Part shown: positions 1-10,310 of the stretch, piece by piece | Layout: each line of letters begins with the position of its first letter | Numbering within the stretch: the stretch's first letter is position 1 | Source of the DNA: an uncultured Bacteroidota bacterium | GTDB lineage: Bacteria; Bacteroidota; Bacteroidia; Bacteroidales; VadinHA17 | Length of the DNA stretch: 64,000 nt | Reading direction: 5' to 3' | Assembly: GCA_903824785.1 (NCBI GenBank) | Contig: CAIJYD010000078.1 | Location: 304,611 to 368,610, forward strand | Notes under the pieces: generated by a model | What the model was told of the DNA's origin: nothing | What the model saw: only the letters and a program-made list of their open reading frames with translations | Database searches by the model: none | Made by a program: the position numbers and the translations under genes

Positions 1-480
1 ATAATTATTGCAGGCTATTCCAATTCAGCTTCTGGATTTGTTGTTGCCTTCTCTGATATGTACGGATTCTGGTATAATCTGGTAACTGCAATTCTGATTG
101 TTGTATTTACCTATTTCTATACAGCAATTACTATCAATCCTGTACAGATGGCAGAGGATATGAAGAAAAACGGTGGCTTTATTCCGGGTATTAAACCTGG
201 AAGAAAAACAGTGGAATTCTTCGATACTATCATGTCGAGGATAACATTCCCGGGGTCAATTTTTCTTGCAATTGTTGCTATCCTTCCATCAGTGGCAGTG
301 AAAGCAGGTGTTACACAGCAATTTGCACAATTCTATGGAGGCACATCACTTCTCATTCTTGTAGGTGTTATTCTTGATACCCTTCAACAGATTGAAAGTC
401 ATTTGCTTATGCGTCATTACGATGGTCTTATGAAAACAGGCCGTGTTAAAGGCAGAACCGGAGCAGGTACTTCGGTATAA
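1..480 (+). CDS. secY: Protein translocase subunit SecY (3' part)
   Basis: SecY is the central channel of the Sec translocon in the inner membrane, where it exports unfolded proteins and inserts membrane proteins. Only the C-terminal 159 codons are present, because the reading frame is already open at base 1. The visible part carries the last transmembrane helices, the NPVQMAEDMKKNGGFIPG cytoplasmic loop and the QQIESHLLMRHYDGLMK tail, all characteristic of SecY. The ORF-track start at 58 is an internal methionine. It is followed 18 bases later by map, the usual order in Bacteroidota spc/alpha operons. Confidence 0.97.
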   Translation: MIIAGYSNSASGFVVAFSDMYGFWYNLVTAILIVVFTYFYTAITINPVQMAEDMKKNGGFIPGIKPGRKTVEFFDTIMSRITFPGSIFLAIVAILPSVAVKAGVTQQFAQFYGGTSLLILVGVILDTLQQIESHLLMRHYDGLMKTGRVKGRTGAGTSV

Positions 481-498
481 TTAGTTTAGCGTTCTTTG

Positions 499-1281
499 AT
501 GTTGTATTTAAAAACTGATGAAGAGGTCGGATTGTTAAGAGAAAGCAATATGCTGGTGTCAAGAGCACTCGCTGAAATTGCTTCAATTATCAAGCCCGGA
601 ATTACCACTCTTTATCTCGATCAGATTGCCGAGGAGTTTATTCGCGATAATGGCGCTACTCCGGCTTTCAAGGGATATGGTGGTTTTCCGAATACACTCT
701 GCACATCTGTTAACGACGAAGTGGTTCATGGTATCCCATCTGACTATATCCTTAAAGAAGGTGACATAATATCAGTTGATTGCGGAGTGATATTAAACGG
801 ATGGTACGGCGACAGTGCATATACCTTCCCTGTTGGCGAAATAAGCGATGAGGTTAGACGCCTGCTCGAATATACAAGAGCATCACTGGAGGATGGAGTG
901 AAAGAGGCTATTGCCGGAAACAGAGTCGGAGACATCTCTTTTGCAGTTCAGACCAAAGCAGAAAGCGGAGGATATACGGTGGTAAGAGAACTCGTAGGAC
1001 ATGGTCTGGGAAAAAAATTGCATGAACAACCTGAAGTTGCAAACTGGGGCAGGAAAGGAACAGGACCAAAAATGGAAAAAGGACTTGTTATCTGCATTGA
1101 ACCAATGATAAACGCAGGAAAAAAAGAGACAATGCAGATGAAAGACGGATGGACAGTCAAAACAACTGATGGAAAACCTTCTGCACATTTTGAATATGCC
1201 GTTGCAGTTAATAAAGGAAAAGCAGATATATTAACAACTTTTGAATTTATTGAAAAAGTTTTAGAAAAATTGAAATCGTAG
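499..1281 (+). CDS. map: Methionine aminopeptidase, type I
   Basis: This enzyme removes the N-terminal methionine from nascent proteins in the cytosol. The protein has 260 residues, normal for type I enzymes without an N-terminal extension. The five metal ligands can be placed: Asp in SVDCG, Asp in GDSAYT, His in [12 protein letters not shown], Glu in CIEPMI and Glu in HFEYAV. The ORF track begins at a TTG at 496, but the adjacent ATG at 499 is the better start. It lies between secY and infA in the ribosomal protein operon, separated from infA by a single base, so translation is probably coupled. Confidence 0.97.
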   Translation: MLYLKTDEEVGLLRESNMLVSRALAEIASIIKPGITTLYLDQIAEEFIRDNGATPAFKGYGGFPNTLCTSVNDEVVHGIPSDYILKEGDIISVDCGVILNGWYGDSAYTFPVGEISDEVRRLLEYTRASLEDGVKEAIAGNRVGDISFAVQTKAESGGYTVVRELVGHGLGKKLHEQPEVANWGRKGTGPKMEKGLVICIEPMINAGKKETMQMKDGWTVKTTDGKPSAHFEYAVAVNKGKADILTTFEFIEKVLEKLKS

Positions 1282-1282
1282 T

Positions 1283-1501
1283 ATGGCTAAACAATCATCA
1301 ATTGAGCAGGATGGCACTATCATCGAAGCCCTTTCAAACGCAATGTTCAGGGTGGAACTCGAAAACGGACATGTGATAACTGCACATATCTCGGGAAAGA
1401 TGAGAATGCACTATATAAAAATCCTGCCGGGTGATAGAGTAAAGGTGGAGATGTCCCCATATGATTTAACTAAAGGTAGAATAACATTCAGGTATAAATA
1501 A
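1283..1501 (+). CDS. infA: Translation initiation factor IF-1
   Basis: IF-1 binds the A site of the 30S subunit during initiation. The 72-residue product is full length for the family. It shows the OB-fold sequence pattern with [20 protein letters not shown] and ends in [11 protein letters not shown], the conserved IF-1 C-terminus. It starts one base after map ends and is followed by rpmJ, which is the conserved map-infA-rpmJ-rpsM order. Confidence 0.98.
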   Translation: MAKQSSIEQDGTIIEALSNAMFRVELENGHVITAHISGKMRMHYIKILPGDRVKVEMSPYDLTKGRITFRYK

Positions 1502-1515
1502 GAAATATTAAGGTA

Positions 1516-1632
1516 ATGAAAGTAAGAGCATCTGTAAAAAAGCGCAGTTCTGACTGTAAGATAGTCAAGAGAAAAGGTCGCATTTACGTTATTAATAAGA
1601 AAAATCCCAAGTTCAAACAGAGACAGGGATAA
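1516..1632 (+). CDS. rpmJ: 50S ribosomal protein L36
   Basis: This 38-codon gene is too short for the ORF track. It starts [15 protein letters not shown] and ends NPKFKQRQG, the standard L36 frame. L36 binds 23S rRNA late in assembly of the large subunit. Zinc-binding L36 proteins have a C-C-C-H set; here only one cysteine remains (residue 14) and the other positions are Ser, Asn and Phe, so this is a zinc-independent (C-) version. An AAGGTA sequence directly upstream of the ATG could serve as a weak ribosome binding site. It sits between infA and rpsM. Confidence 0.97.
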   Translation: MKVRASVKKRSSDCKIVKRKGRIYVINKKNPKFKQRQG

Positions 1633-1639
1633 TTTTAAC

Positions 1640-1647
1640 TAATTTTG
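1640..1647 (+). promoter_or_regulatory. Possible internal promoter (-7 element) before rpsM
   Basis: TAATTTTG matches the TAnnTTTG -7 element of Bacteroidota housekeeping promoters and lies 24 bases before the rpsM start. No clear TTTG -33 element is seen at the expected distance, so this is only a half-supported internal promoter. Confidence 0.35.
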
Positions 1648-1671
1648 CACATCATTTAAGAAAAGTTTTAT

Positions 1672-2049
1672 ATGGCACGTATTGTTGGTGTAGATTTACC
1701 AAGAAATAAAAGAGGCGAGATTGGCCTGACTTACATCTACGGTGTAGGCAGAAGCATTGCTCAAAAAGTACTCGATGAGGCTGGTGTTGACAGGAATGCA
1801 AAGGTCCAGGAATGGACTGATGATCAGATCAATACTATCCGAAGAATTCTGAACGATAATTATAAGCTTGAAGGTGAACTCCGCTCAGAGACACAGATGA
1901 ACATCAAGAGGCTTATGGATATTGGCTGCTACCGCGGTGTGCGCCACAGAATCGGACTGCCTTTAAGAGGACAGAGCACAAAGAATAACGCCAGAACCCG
2001 AAAAGGGAGAAAGAAAACTGTTGCAAACAAGAAAAAAGCTACTAAATAA
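1672..2049 (+). CDS. rpsM: 30S ribosomal protein S13
   Basis: S13 sits in the head of the 30S subunit and contacts tRNA and the 50S bridge. The 125-residue product has the typical N-terminus [23 protein letters not shown], the helix-two-turn-helix region, and the [14 protein letters not shown] basic tail. It is followed by rpsK seven bases later. The ATG at 1672 gives the canonical N-terminus. Confidence 0.98.
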   Translation: MARIVGVDLPRNKRGEIGLTYIYGVGRSIAQKVLDEAGVDRNAKVQEWTDDQINTIRRILNDNYKLEGELRSETQMNIKRLMDIGCYRGVRHRIGLPLRGQSTKNNARTRKGRKKTVANKKKATK

Positions 2050-2056
2050 TTAGATT

Positions 2057-2446
2057 ATGGCAAAGAAGACTGGAGCATTAAAAAAGAGAGTAGTTAAAGT
2101 TGAACCGTTAGGCCACGCCCATGTTCATTCATCATTCAATAATATTATTATTACCCTGACAAATAATTCGGGTCAGGTAATTTCATGGGCATCTGCAGGC
2201 AAAATGGGATTTAAGGGTTCAAAGAAAAATACCCCTTATGCCGCACAGATGGCATCTGAAGAATGTGGAAAAGTAGCTTACGATCTGGGACTGAGAAAAG
2301 TAAAGGTGTTTGTTAAAGGACCGGGCTCAGGACGTGAATCAGCAATCAGGTCTATCAGCAATGTTGGCATAGAAGTTACAGAAATAGTCGACGTAACACC
2401 AATGCCTCATAATGGCTGCCGTGCTCCCGGAAGAAGAAGAGTATAA
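2057..2446 (+). CDS. rpsK: 30S ribosomal protein S11
   Basis: S11 lies on the platform of the small subunit near the Shine-Dalgarno interaction site. The 129-residue product contains the family signature [18 protein letters not shown] and ends [17 protein letters not shown], both nearly invariant in S11. It is in the alpha operon between rpsM and rpsD, with a 45-base gap before rpsD. Confidence 0.98.
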   Translation: MAKKTGALKKRVVKVEPLGHAHVHSSFNNIIITLTNNSGQVISWASAGKMGFKGSKKNTPYAAQMASEECGKVAYDLGLRKVKVFVKGPGSGRESAIRSISNVGIEVTEIVDVTPMPHNGCRAPGRRRV

Positions 2447-2491
2447 AAAATTATAAAATTGATTATTTGTAAGTTATAAATTTATAGCACG

Positions 2492-3100
2492 ATGGCAAGA
2501 TATACTGGCCCAAAAACAAGAATAGCAAGAAAATTCGGAGAACCTATCTTCGGCCCCGATAAGCACCTGGAAAGGAAAAATTTTCCACCCGGGCAGCACG
2601 GAATGAACAAGAAAAGGAAGAAAACTTCAGAATACGGTGTTCAGCTGAGAGAAAAGCAGAAAGCAAAGTATACTTATGGTATGCTTGAGCGTCAGTTCCG
2701 CAATACTTTTGAAAAAGCTTCAAGAAGTAAAGGCGTTACAGGTGAAGTACTTCTGCAGCTTCTCGAAGCACGTCTCGATAACGTAGTCTTCCGTCTGGGT
2801 GTTTCTCCAACAAGGGCAGGCGCACGTCAGCTCGTGTCACACAGGCACATAACCGTTAACGGAACTGTTGTAAATATTCCCTCATTTCAGTTGAAACCCG
2901 GTGATATTATCGGCGTTCGTGAGAAATCAAAATCCCTTGAAACGATAGTTGATTCGCTCACAACCAGAAAATACACCAAACTTTCATGGCTTGAATGGGA
3001 TGACACACAAATGGCAGGTAAATTTATGAACGTGCCTGAACGTACTGATATTCCTGAAAATATTAAGGAACAACTTATTGTTGAATTGTATTCTAAATAA
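2492..3100 (+). CDS. rpsD: 30S ribosomal protein S4
   Basis: S4 is a primary 16S rRNA binding protein that starts assembly of the 30S body. The 202-residue product begins [24 protein letters not shown], typical of Bacteroidota S4, and has the S4 RNA-binding domain around residues 92-155 ([32 protein letters not shown]). The N-terminal zinc cysteines of some S4 proteins are absent. It precedes rpoA, as in most bacterial alpha operons. Confidence 0.98.
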   Translation: MARYTGPKTRIARKFGEPIFGPDKHLERKNFPPGQHGMNKKRKKTSEYGVQLREKQKAKYTYGMLERQFRNTFEKASRSKGVTGEVLLQLLEARLDNVVFRLGVSPTRAGARQLVSHRHITVNGTVVNIPSFQLKPGDIIGVREKSKSLETIVDSLTTRKYTKLSWLEWDDTQMAGKFMNVPERTDIPENIKEQLIVELYSK

Positions 3101-3119
3101 TAATATTAAGATAAATTCT

Positions 3120-4112
3120 ATGGCCATTTTATCATTCCAGAAGCCTGATAAAGTAATAATGCTGGAAGCGGACGACAAACACGGAAAATTCGAATTCCGT
3201 CCGCTTGAACCTGGCTATGGTATTACTGTAGGCAATGCACTGAGAAGAATCCTTCTCTCTTCACTTGAGGGTTTTGCAATAACAACTGTTAAGATCGAGG
3301 GCATAGATCACGAGTTCTCAACCATAACCGGTGTAATGGAAGACGTCACAGAGATTATCCTGAATATGAAACAGGTTCGTTTTAAAAGGATAATTGAAGA
3401 TGTCGATCATGAAACAATCACATTTAAAGTAAGCGGACAGGATGTTTTCAAAGCCGGAAACCTTAATAATTCATTAAGCAGCTTTGAGGTATTAAATCCT
3501 GAACTGGTTATCTTCAGAATGGAACCTGATGTTAAAATGCAGATAGAGATAACTGTAAATAAAGGCAGAGGTTATGTTCCGGCAGAAGAAAACGAACCTG
3601 CAGACAGTGAGTTTGGACTTATTGCCATTGATGCAATCTTTACTCCTATCAGGAATGTAAAATATACGGTTGAAAATTACCGCGTTGAGCAAAAAACTGA
3701 CTATGAGAAACTTCTTTTCGAGATCGAAACAGATGGATCTATTCATCCTAAAGATGCCCTGAAAGAAGCTGCTAAAATTCTTATTTATCACTTTATGCTC
3801 TTCTCCGATGAGAAAATCACTCTCGATTCGGACGATAAAATGGCAAACGAAGAATTTGATGAAGAAGTTCTGCATATGAGACAGCTGCTGAAAACAAAAC
3901 TGGTCGACCTCGACCTTTCTGTCAGAGCTCTTAACTGTCTTAAAGCTGCAGAAGTAGAAACACTTGGCGATCTTGTCAAGTTTAATAAAAATGATCTGCT
4001 TAAATTCAGAAATTTTGGCAAGAAATCACTCACTGAGCTCGATGAATTGCTGGAATCCATGAACCTTTCATTTGGAATGGATGTGAGCAAATATAAATTA
4101 GAAAAAGATTAA
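3120..4112 (+). CDS. rpoA: DNA-directed RNA polymerase subunit alpha
   Basis: The alpha subunit dimerises to nucleate RNA polymerase assembly, and its C-terminal domain contacts promoter DNA and activators. The ORF track opens at 3078 inside rpsD, but the conserved start is [19 protein letters not shown] at 3120, giving 330 residues. The N-terminal domain has the dimerisation motif [14 protein letters not shown]; the C-terminal domain (about residues 255-325) has the helix-hairpin-helix [20 protein letters not shown]. The gap after rpsD is 19 bases. Confidence 0.98.
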   Translation: MAILSFQKPDKVIMLEADDKHGKFEFRPLEPGYGITVGNALRRILLSSLEGFAITTVKIEGIDHEFSTITGVMEDVTEIILNMKQVRFKRIIEDVDHETITFKVSGQDVFKAGNLNNSLSSFEVLNPELVIFRMEPDVKMQIEITVNKGRGYVPAEENEPADSEFGLIAIDAIFTPIRNVKYTVENYRVEQKTDYEKLLFEIETDGSIHPKDALKEAAKILIYHFMLFSDEKITLDSDDKMANEEFDEEVLHMRQLLKTKLVDLDLSVRALNCLKAAEVETLGDLVKFNKNDLLKFRNFGKKSLTELDELLESMNLSFGMDVSKYKLEKD

Positions 4113-4140
4113 TTTGAAAACTGGTTAAGGAAATAGAGAA

Positions 4141-4674
4141 ATGCGACATTCAAAAGTTATTAACCATTTAGGAAGAACAAGTTCACACAGGAAGGCGATG
4201 CTTTCAAACATGGCTGCATCACTTATCCTTCATAAAAGGATAACTACAACCACAGCAAAAGCTAAAGCACTCCGTACCTTTGTTGAACCTATTATTACTA
4301 AATCGAAAGAAGATTCAACACACTCAAGAAGAGTGGTATTCAGTTACCTGAAAGATAAAATCGCAGTAGCTGAATTATTCAGAGATGTATCCCCGAAAAT
4401 CGGTGAGCGTCCGGGAGGTTATACACGTATATTAAAAATCGGTAACAGGATTGGCGATAATGCAGATATGTGTATTCTTGAACTTGTTGACTATAATGAA
4501 GCTATGCTCGGAGGAGAAGCTGCTAAAACAAAAACAACAAGAAGAAGAAGAACTACAAAGAAAAAAGAGGATGCTGTTGCTGAAACCAAAGCTCCTAAGG
4601 CGTCAAAAGAAAATGCTGAAAAACCTGTTGCAAAAGCTGAAGAAACCTCAGGAGATTCAGTTCCAGAAGAATAA
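4141..4674 (+). CDS. rplQ: 50S ribosomal protein L17 with long C-terminal tail
   Basis: The first 120 or so residues are standard L17 ([25 protein letters not shown]), a protein near the peptide exit tunnel. The remaining roughly 55 residues form a low-complexity Lys/Ala/Glu/Thr tail that is absent from short proteobacterial L17 but common in Bacteroidota. The gene is the last in the operon and is followed by a terminator. Confidence 0.96.
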   Translation: MRHSKVINHLGRTSSHRKAMLSNMAASLILHKRITTTTAKAKALRTFVEPIITKSKEDSTHSRRVVFSYLKDKIAVAELFRDVSPKIGERPGGYTRILKIGNRIGDNADMCILELVDYNEAMLGGEAAKTKTTRRRRTTKKKEDAVAETKAPKASKENAEKPVAKAEETSGDSVPEE

Positions 4675-4704
4675 AAAAATGCTTAAAGAAATATTTTAGA
4701 TTAA

Positions 4705-4741
4705 AGGGGATAAGTCGATAAAGACTTTATCCCTTTTTTTT
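4705..4741 (+). terminator. Rho-independent terminator of the ribosomal protein/rpoA operon
   Basis: A GGGATAA/TTATCCC stem, extended by GTC/GAC with one bulged T, is followed by eight T residues. It lies 30 bases after the rplQ stop and before enolase. Confidence 0.85.
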
Positions 4742-4772
4742 GTATATTGTTAAATTGTTTAATATTAAATAA

Positions 4773-6056
<1,284 letters not shown>

Positions 6057-6093
6057 AACCAATCAACCACTGATCGGTTTTAATTCTAAACAG

Positions 6094-6130
6094 AACCCCT
6101 CTCTTAATACTAAGGGAGGGGTTTCTATTT
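6094..6130 (+). terminator. Terminator between convergent eno and kup
   Basis: A 13-bp stem (AACCCCTCTCTTA pairing with TAAGGGAGGGGTT, one G-T pair) with an ATAC loop is followed by a T-rich tract. It lies 37 bases after enolase and just beyond the end of the oppositely oriented kup gene, so it may act in both directions. Confidence 0.85.
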
Positions 6131-6162
6131 TATTGTATATAAGGACATTAACGATCGTCGTG

Positions 6163-8127
6163 TTACTTATTATTTACAATGGGCCTGCGCATTATTCTTT
6201 TTTCAACCGGCTGATTAAAAACTATCGGCACCTGCTCCACAACTGAGTTACAGGAATCAAGCTGCAAAGCCCTCACATCGGTTATGCTCAATCTCCCAAC
6301 CAGAGTATGAAGCATCAGAATAAAATTCTGAATATTTGATAATTTAAAGTCACGGGACATTATCCGTTCAATAAGGACAAACTTAAAATCTCCAGGGAAA
6401 CCATTTTTCTTAAGAGAATCATATCCACTTTCAAGCTTTATCTCTCCCGACTTAACCATATCCTCTAGTATCTCCCGGAAATAGAGATTAATCTTCGGAT
6501 CAACCTTAAATCCAATATGAAAATCAATCCTGATAAGGACACCGGGGATAAGATGATTTACCTTGTACTCAAAACGATTGGGCTCATCTACCCTGTCAAT
6601 ATGAAGAAGCCAGTAAATATCGGCCCGCTTTGGCCGCTTATTGAATATTGAATAGATTACCTTCGATTCAACCTGCTCCGGCCTGTTGGCCCTGATAATG
6701 TAAACAAGATTGGTAGCTGTTTTGGGAACAGACTCATCATGTTTCAGATCTTTGAACAACTCATAATATTCACCAAGATTGGAGAATGAGATGTACTTGT
6801 TTTTTAATTTTCTGCCAAAATACCAGCCAAACATTATCAGAAAATAAAGAGAAGCCAGAAGAAGTGTAAACCACCCTCCATATTTGAATTTGTGTAGGTT
6901 GGCTACAAGAAAACTGGTTTCTATAGTAAGAAATACTACCAGAAGGAGTATTGCGAAACGATAGTCAACACCCTTCTGATAAAGATAATAAGTTAACAGC
7001 AGAGTGGTCATTATCATTGTGATAGTTATCGCAAGGCCATAAGCGGCCTCCATGCTCGAAGACTCCCTGAAAAATAATACAACAAGGCTGCACATTATCC
7101 ATAATGACCAGTTTACAAAAGGCAGGTATACCTGTCCCCTGATAAAAGTCGGATTGAGTATCTTTATTTTTGGCCAGAAATTCAGAGAAACTGCTTCGCT
7201 CAAAAGGGTGAATGATCCGCTGATAAGAGCCTGACTGGCAATTATCGAAGCACCTGTTGAGATTATTATTCCTGTAAGGAGAAACCATCTCGGCATTATC
7301 GCAAAGAAAGGATTCACATCTGTTCCGGGTACATAATGCATCATAAGCCATGCTCCCTGCCCGAAATAACTTAAGAGAAGTGTTGTTTTTACAAATATCC
7401 ACGATACGCGGATATTCGCACGTCCGCAGTGACCCAGATCGGAATAGAGAGCTTCAGCACCGGTAGTGCACAGAAAGACAGCTCCAAGAAGTATGAATCC
7501 TCCGGGATACTCAGTCAGGAAACGGATTGCAAAGAGTGGACTAAGTGCGCGGAGAACATCCGGATGGCTGATTAATTGTGTAAACCCCAGAATTCCAAGC
7601 ATCAGAAACCATGCTACCATCATAGGACCGAAAGCTACTCCCATAAAATTGGTCCCGAACTGCTGCATAAAAAAGATTAAACCAAATATAATAAGCACTA
7701 TCGGTATTACCGGAATATCAGGATTAAAGAGCTTTAACCCTTCTATTGAGGAGGTTACAGTAATGGCTGGCGTAATAACACCGTCAGCCAGTAATGCGGC
7801 TCCACCGATCATTGTTAATACTGCCGCCCAGACAGATTTTCTCCTTATCAGGGCAAAAAGGGCAAAAATGCCTCCCTCCCCTTTATTATCGGCCCTGAGG
7901 GTAATAAGGATATATTTAATTGTTGTCTGTAATGTCAGAGTCCAGAAAACGCAGGAGAGCGCTCCGTAAACAAGCAATTCATTAAAATTATCAGCACCTC
8001 CCTGAACAATAGCTTTTACAGTATATAAAGGGCTAGTCCCGATATCACCGTAAACAATTCCCATTGTAACCAGCAGACCTGCAAATGAGAGCTTTTTAAT
8101 ATCTATATGATGACCTTTTTCCTTCAT
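6163..8127 (-). CDS. kup: Kup-family potassium uptake protein (paralogue 1)
   Basis: Kup/HAK/KT proteins import potassium with protons across the inner membrane. The 654-residue protein has the N-terminal signature GIVYGDIGTSPLY, about 12 predicted membrane segments to near residue 430, and a soluble C-terminal domain. GALSCVFWTLTLQTTIKYI and LADGVITPAITVTSSIEG are typical Kup segments. It lies 77 bases downstream of a second, very similar kup gene in the same orientation, so the pair looks like a tandem duplication and is probably co-transcribed. The two copies differ most in the last 40 residues. Confidence 0.93.
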   Translation of the reverse strand: MKEKGHHIDIKKLSFAGLLVTMGIVYGDIGTSPLYTVKAIVQGGADNFNELLVYGALSCVFWTLTLQTTIKYILITLRADNKGEGGIFALFALIRRKSVWAAVLTMIGGAALLADGVITPAITVTSSIEGLKLFNPDIPVIPIVLIIFGLIFFMQQFGTNFMGVAFGPMMVAWFLMLGILGFTQLISHPDVLRALSPLFAIRFLTEYPGGFILLGAVFLCTTGAEALYSDLGHCGRANIRVSWIFVKTTLLLSYFGQGAWLMMHYVPGTDVNPFFAIMPRWFLLTGIIISTGASIIASQALISGSFTLLSEAVSLNFWPKIKILNPTFIRGQVYLPFVNWSLWIMCSLVVLFFRESSSMEAAYGLAITITMIMTTLLLTYYLYQKGVDYRFAILLLVVFLTIETSFLVANLHKFKYGGWFTLLLASLYFLIMFGWYFGRKLKNKYISFSNLGEYYELFKDLKHDESVPKTATNLVYIIRANRPEQVESKVIYSIFNKRPKRADIYWLLHIDRVDEPNRFEYKVNHLIPGVLIRIDFHIGFKVDPKINLYFREILEDMVKSGEIKLESGYDSLKKNGFPGDFKFVLIERIMSRDFKLSNIQNFILMLHTLVGRLSITDVRALQLDSCNSVVEQVPIVFNQPVEKRIMRRPIVNNK

Positions 8128-8204
8128 AAATAACCTGTATGATTCACTAAGGTTTATCTGAAGAAGCCACCAGATTTATGGCCTATCCAGATCTGTCAAT
8201 ACTC

Positions 8205-10148
8205 TTAAATTCTACTGATCCTCAAACCAACAGATTGATCTATTGAAATAGGTACCTGCTCTTCAATGGTATTGCAGGAATCAAGTTGAAGAGCTTTTAC
8301 ATCGGAAATACATAATAATCTCGACAGCCCGTGAAGTGACAATGTAAAATTCTCAAGGCTTGAAAGTTTAAAATCGCGTGGCATAATCCTGTCAATCAGT
8401 ACATAAATAAAATCTGCAGGAAGCGAATGTTTTCTGAGCGAATCAAAACTGCTTTCAAGCTTTATCTCTCCTGATTCGATAAGGTCTTCCAGCACCTCCT
8501 TGAAGTAAAGGTTAATTTTGGGCTCTACCTTAAAACCAATATGGAAATCGACCCTTATCAAGACACCCGGGATGATCTGTGTAACCTGATAATCAAACCT
8601 GTCGGGCTCGTCTATATTGTCAATATGGAGTAACCAGTAGGTATCTGCCCTTTTCGGCTGTTTATGAAATATTGAAAAAATAACCTTCGATTCAACCTGA
8701 TCAGGCCTGTTGGCTTTGATGACATAAACAAGATTGGTTGCGGTTTTAGGAACAGAATTATCCTTCGACAACTCCTTAAACAGCTCAATGTATCTGTCGA
8801 GGTTTGTAAATGTTACATACCTGTTTTTCAGTTTTCTTCCAAAATACCAGCCGTACATGATAATAAAAAAGATCGAGGCAAAAAGAATCGTTGCCCATCC
8901 GCCGTCGTTGAATTTATATAGGTTGGCAACAAGAAAACTACCTTCAATTGTGAGAAAACCAAAAAATATCAGCAGCACTAACCTGTGATTCAACCCTTTT
9001 TGAAATAAATAGTAGGTTAACAGAAATGTGGTCATCATCTCTGTTATGGTAATAGCAAGTCCGTAAGCTGCCTCCATGTTCGCCGATCCTTTGAAGAGTA
9101 GAACCACCAGGCTGCAGGAGATCCAGAGGTACCAGTTAACGAACGGAAGATAAACCTGACCCCTGATAAAAGTCGGATTCAAAACCCTGACTTTGGGCCA
9201 GAAATTCAGTGACACAGCCTCTTTGACAATAGTAAAAGATCCGCTGATTATTGCCTGACTTGCTATGATTGAAGCGGCAGTTGCAATAAGTACACCGGGT
9301 AAGATGAACCATTTTGGCATAATTGCATAAAATGGATTCACTCCTTCTCCCGGAACCCCATTTACCATAAGCCACGCCCCCTGCCCAAAATAATTTATCA
9401 ATAAAGTTATCTTTACAAACAACCACGAAACGCGGATGTTATCTCTTCCGCAATGACCCAGATCGGCATATAGTGCGTCAGCTCCTGTTGTACAAAGAAA
9501 TACAGCTCCAAGCAGAATAAAGCCACCGGGATATTTATCAAGGAACTGAAATGCATATACGGGGTTTAAAGCTTTTAGTATTTCCGGATGCAGTACCAAC
9601 TGTGAGAAACCAAGGATCCCCAGCATTAAAAACCAGATAACCATTATCGGTCCAAATGAGCTTCCTACCAGATTGGTTCCAAATTGCTGGATAAAAAAGA
9701 GTACGGCAAAAATAAAAAGCACAATAACTACAACCGGAATTTCAGCATTAAGAAGTCTCAATCCTTCAATAGAGGAGGTAACTGTAATAGCAGGAGTAAT
9801 TACTCCGTCTGCAAGCAAAGCCGCTGCTCCGATCATTGTCAGAAGGGCTGCCCACGAAGACTTTCTTTTTATAAGTGCAAAGAGAGCCAGAATACCACCC
9901 TCACCATTATTATCGGCCCTTAATGCAATTATTATATATTTGGTTGTGGTCTGTAATGTGAGGGTCCAGAAGATGCACGATAACGAGCCATAGATAAGAA
10001 GCTCATTGAATTCAACTCCTCCTCTTACAATTGCTTTCATTACATATAGAGGGCTGGTTCCAAGGTCGCCAAATACAATTCCAAGAGTTACAAGCACCCC
10101 CGCAAATGAGAGTTTCTTTATATCCAGATACTTACCGGGTCCGTTCAT
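8205..10148 (-). CDS. kup: Kup-family potassium uptake protein (paralogue 2)
   Basis: This 647-residue protein aligns along its full length with the downstream kup product: IDIKKLSFAG versus LDIKKLSFAG at the N-terminus, GIVFGDLGTSPLY, LADGVITPAITVTSSIEG and ATNLVYVIKANRPDQVESKVIFSIF in the cytosolic domain. It has the same arrangement of about 12 membrane helices and a soluble C-terminal domain. As the promoter-proximal copy it is probably transcribed from the shared region with the divergent capA-like gene, where a perfect -7 element lies about 47 bases before the start. Confidence 0.93.
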   Translation of the reverse strand: MNGPGKYLDIKKLSFAGVLVTLGIVFGDLGTSPLYVMKAIVRGGVEFNELLIYGSLSCIFWTLTLQTTTKYIIIALRADNNGEGGILALFALIKRKSSWAALLTMIGAAALLADGVITPAITVTSSIEGLRLLNAEIPVVVIVLFIFAVLFFIQQFGTNLVGSSFGPIMVIWFLMLGILGFSQLVLHPEILKALNPVYAFQFLDKYPGGFILLGAVFLCTTGADALYADLGHCGRDNIRVSWLFVKITLLINYFGQGAWLMVNGVPGEGVNPFYAIMPKWFILPGVLIATAASIIASQAIISGSFTIVKEAVSLNFWPKVRVLNPTFIRGQVYLPFVNWYLWISCSLVVLLFKGSANMEAAYGLAITITEMMTTFLLTYYLFQKGLNHRLVLLIFFGFLTIEGSFLVANLYKFNDGGWATILFASIFFIIMYGWYFGRKLKNRYVTFTNLDRYIELFKELSKDNSVPKTATNLVYVIKANRPDQVESKVIFSIFHKQPKRADTYWLLHIDNIDEPDRFDYQVTQIIPGVLIRVDFHIGFKVEPKINLYFKEVLEDLIESGEIKLESSFDSLRKHSLPADFIYVLIDRIMPRDFKLSSLENFTLSLHGLSRLLCISDVKALQLDSCNTIEEQVPISIDQSVGLRISRI

Positions 10149-10310
10149 AATTCCCTATAGATATTTTTGCCGAAAAAATTGAAACAAAAACGGCCAAAGT
10201 TACTAATTATAACTATTTTAAAGATCAGCTTTTCAGGAATAAATTTTTTAATATCAGTATCTTTGAAACCTTTAGAGAAAAAACTGACCCTTTAATATAC
10301 AAAAACTGTA
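10149..10310. promoter_or_regulatory. Divergent promoter region between kup and the CapA-like gene
   Basis: Two perfect TAnnTTTG elements are present: TAACTTTG on the minus strand (10195-10202) serving kup, and TATCTTTG on the plus strand (10258-10265) serving the CapA-like gene. Neither has a perfect TTTG at the -33 position. The remainder is AT-rich and holds no gene. Confidence 0.45.
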
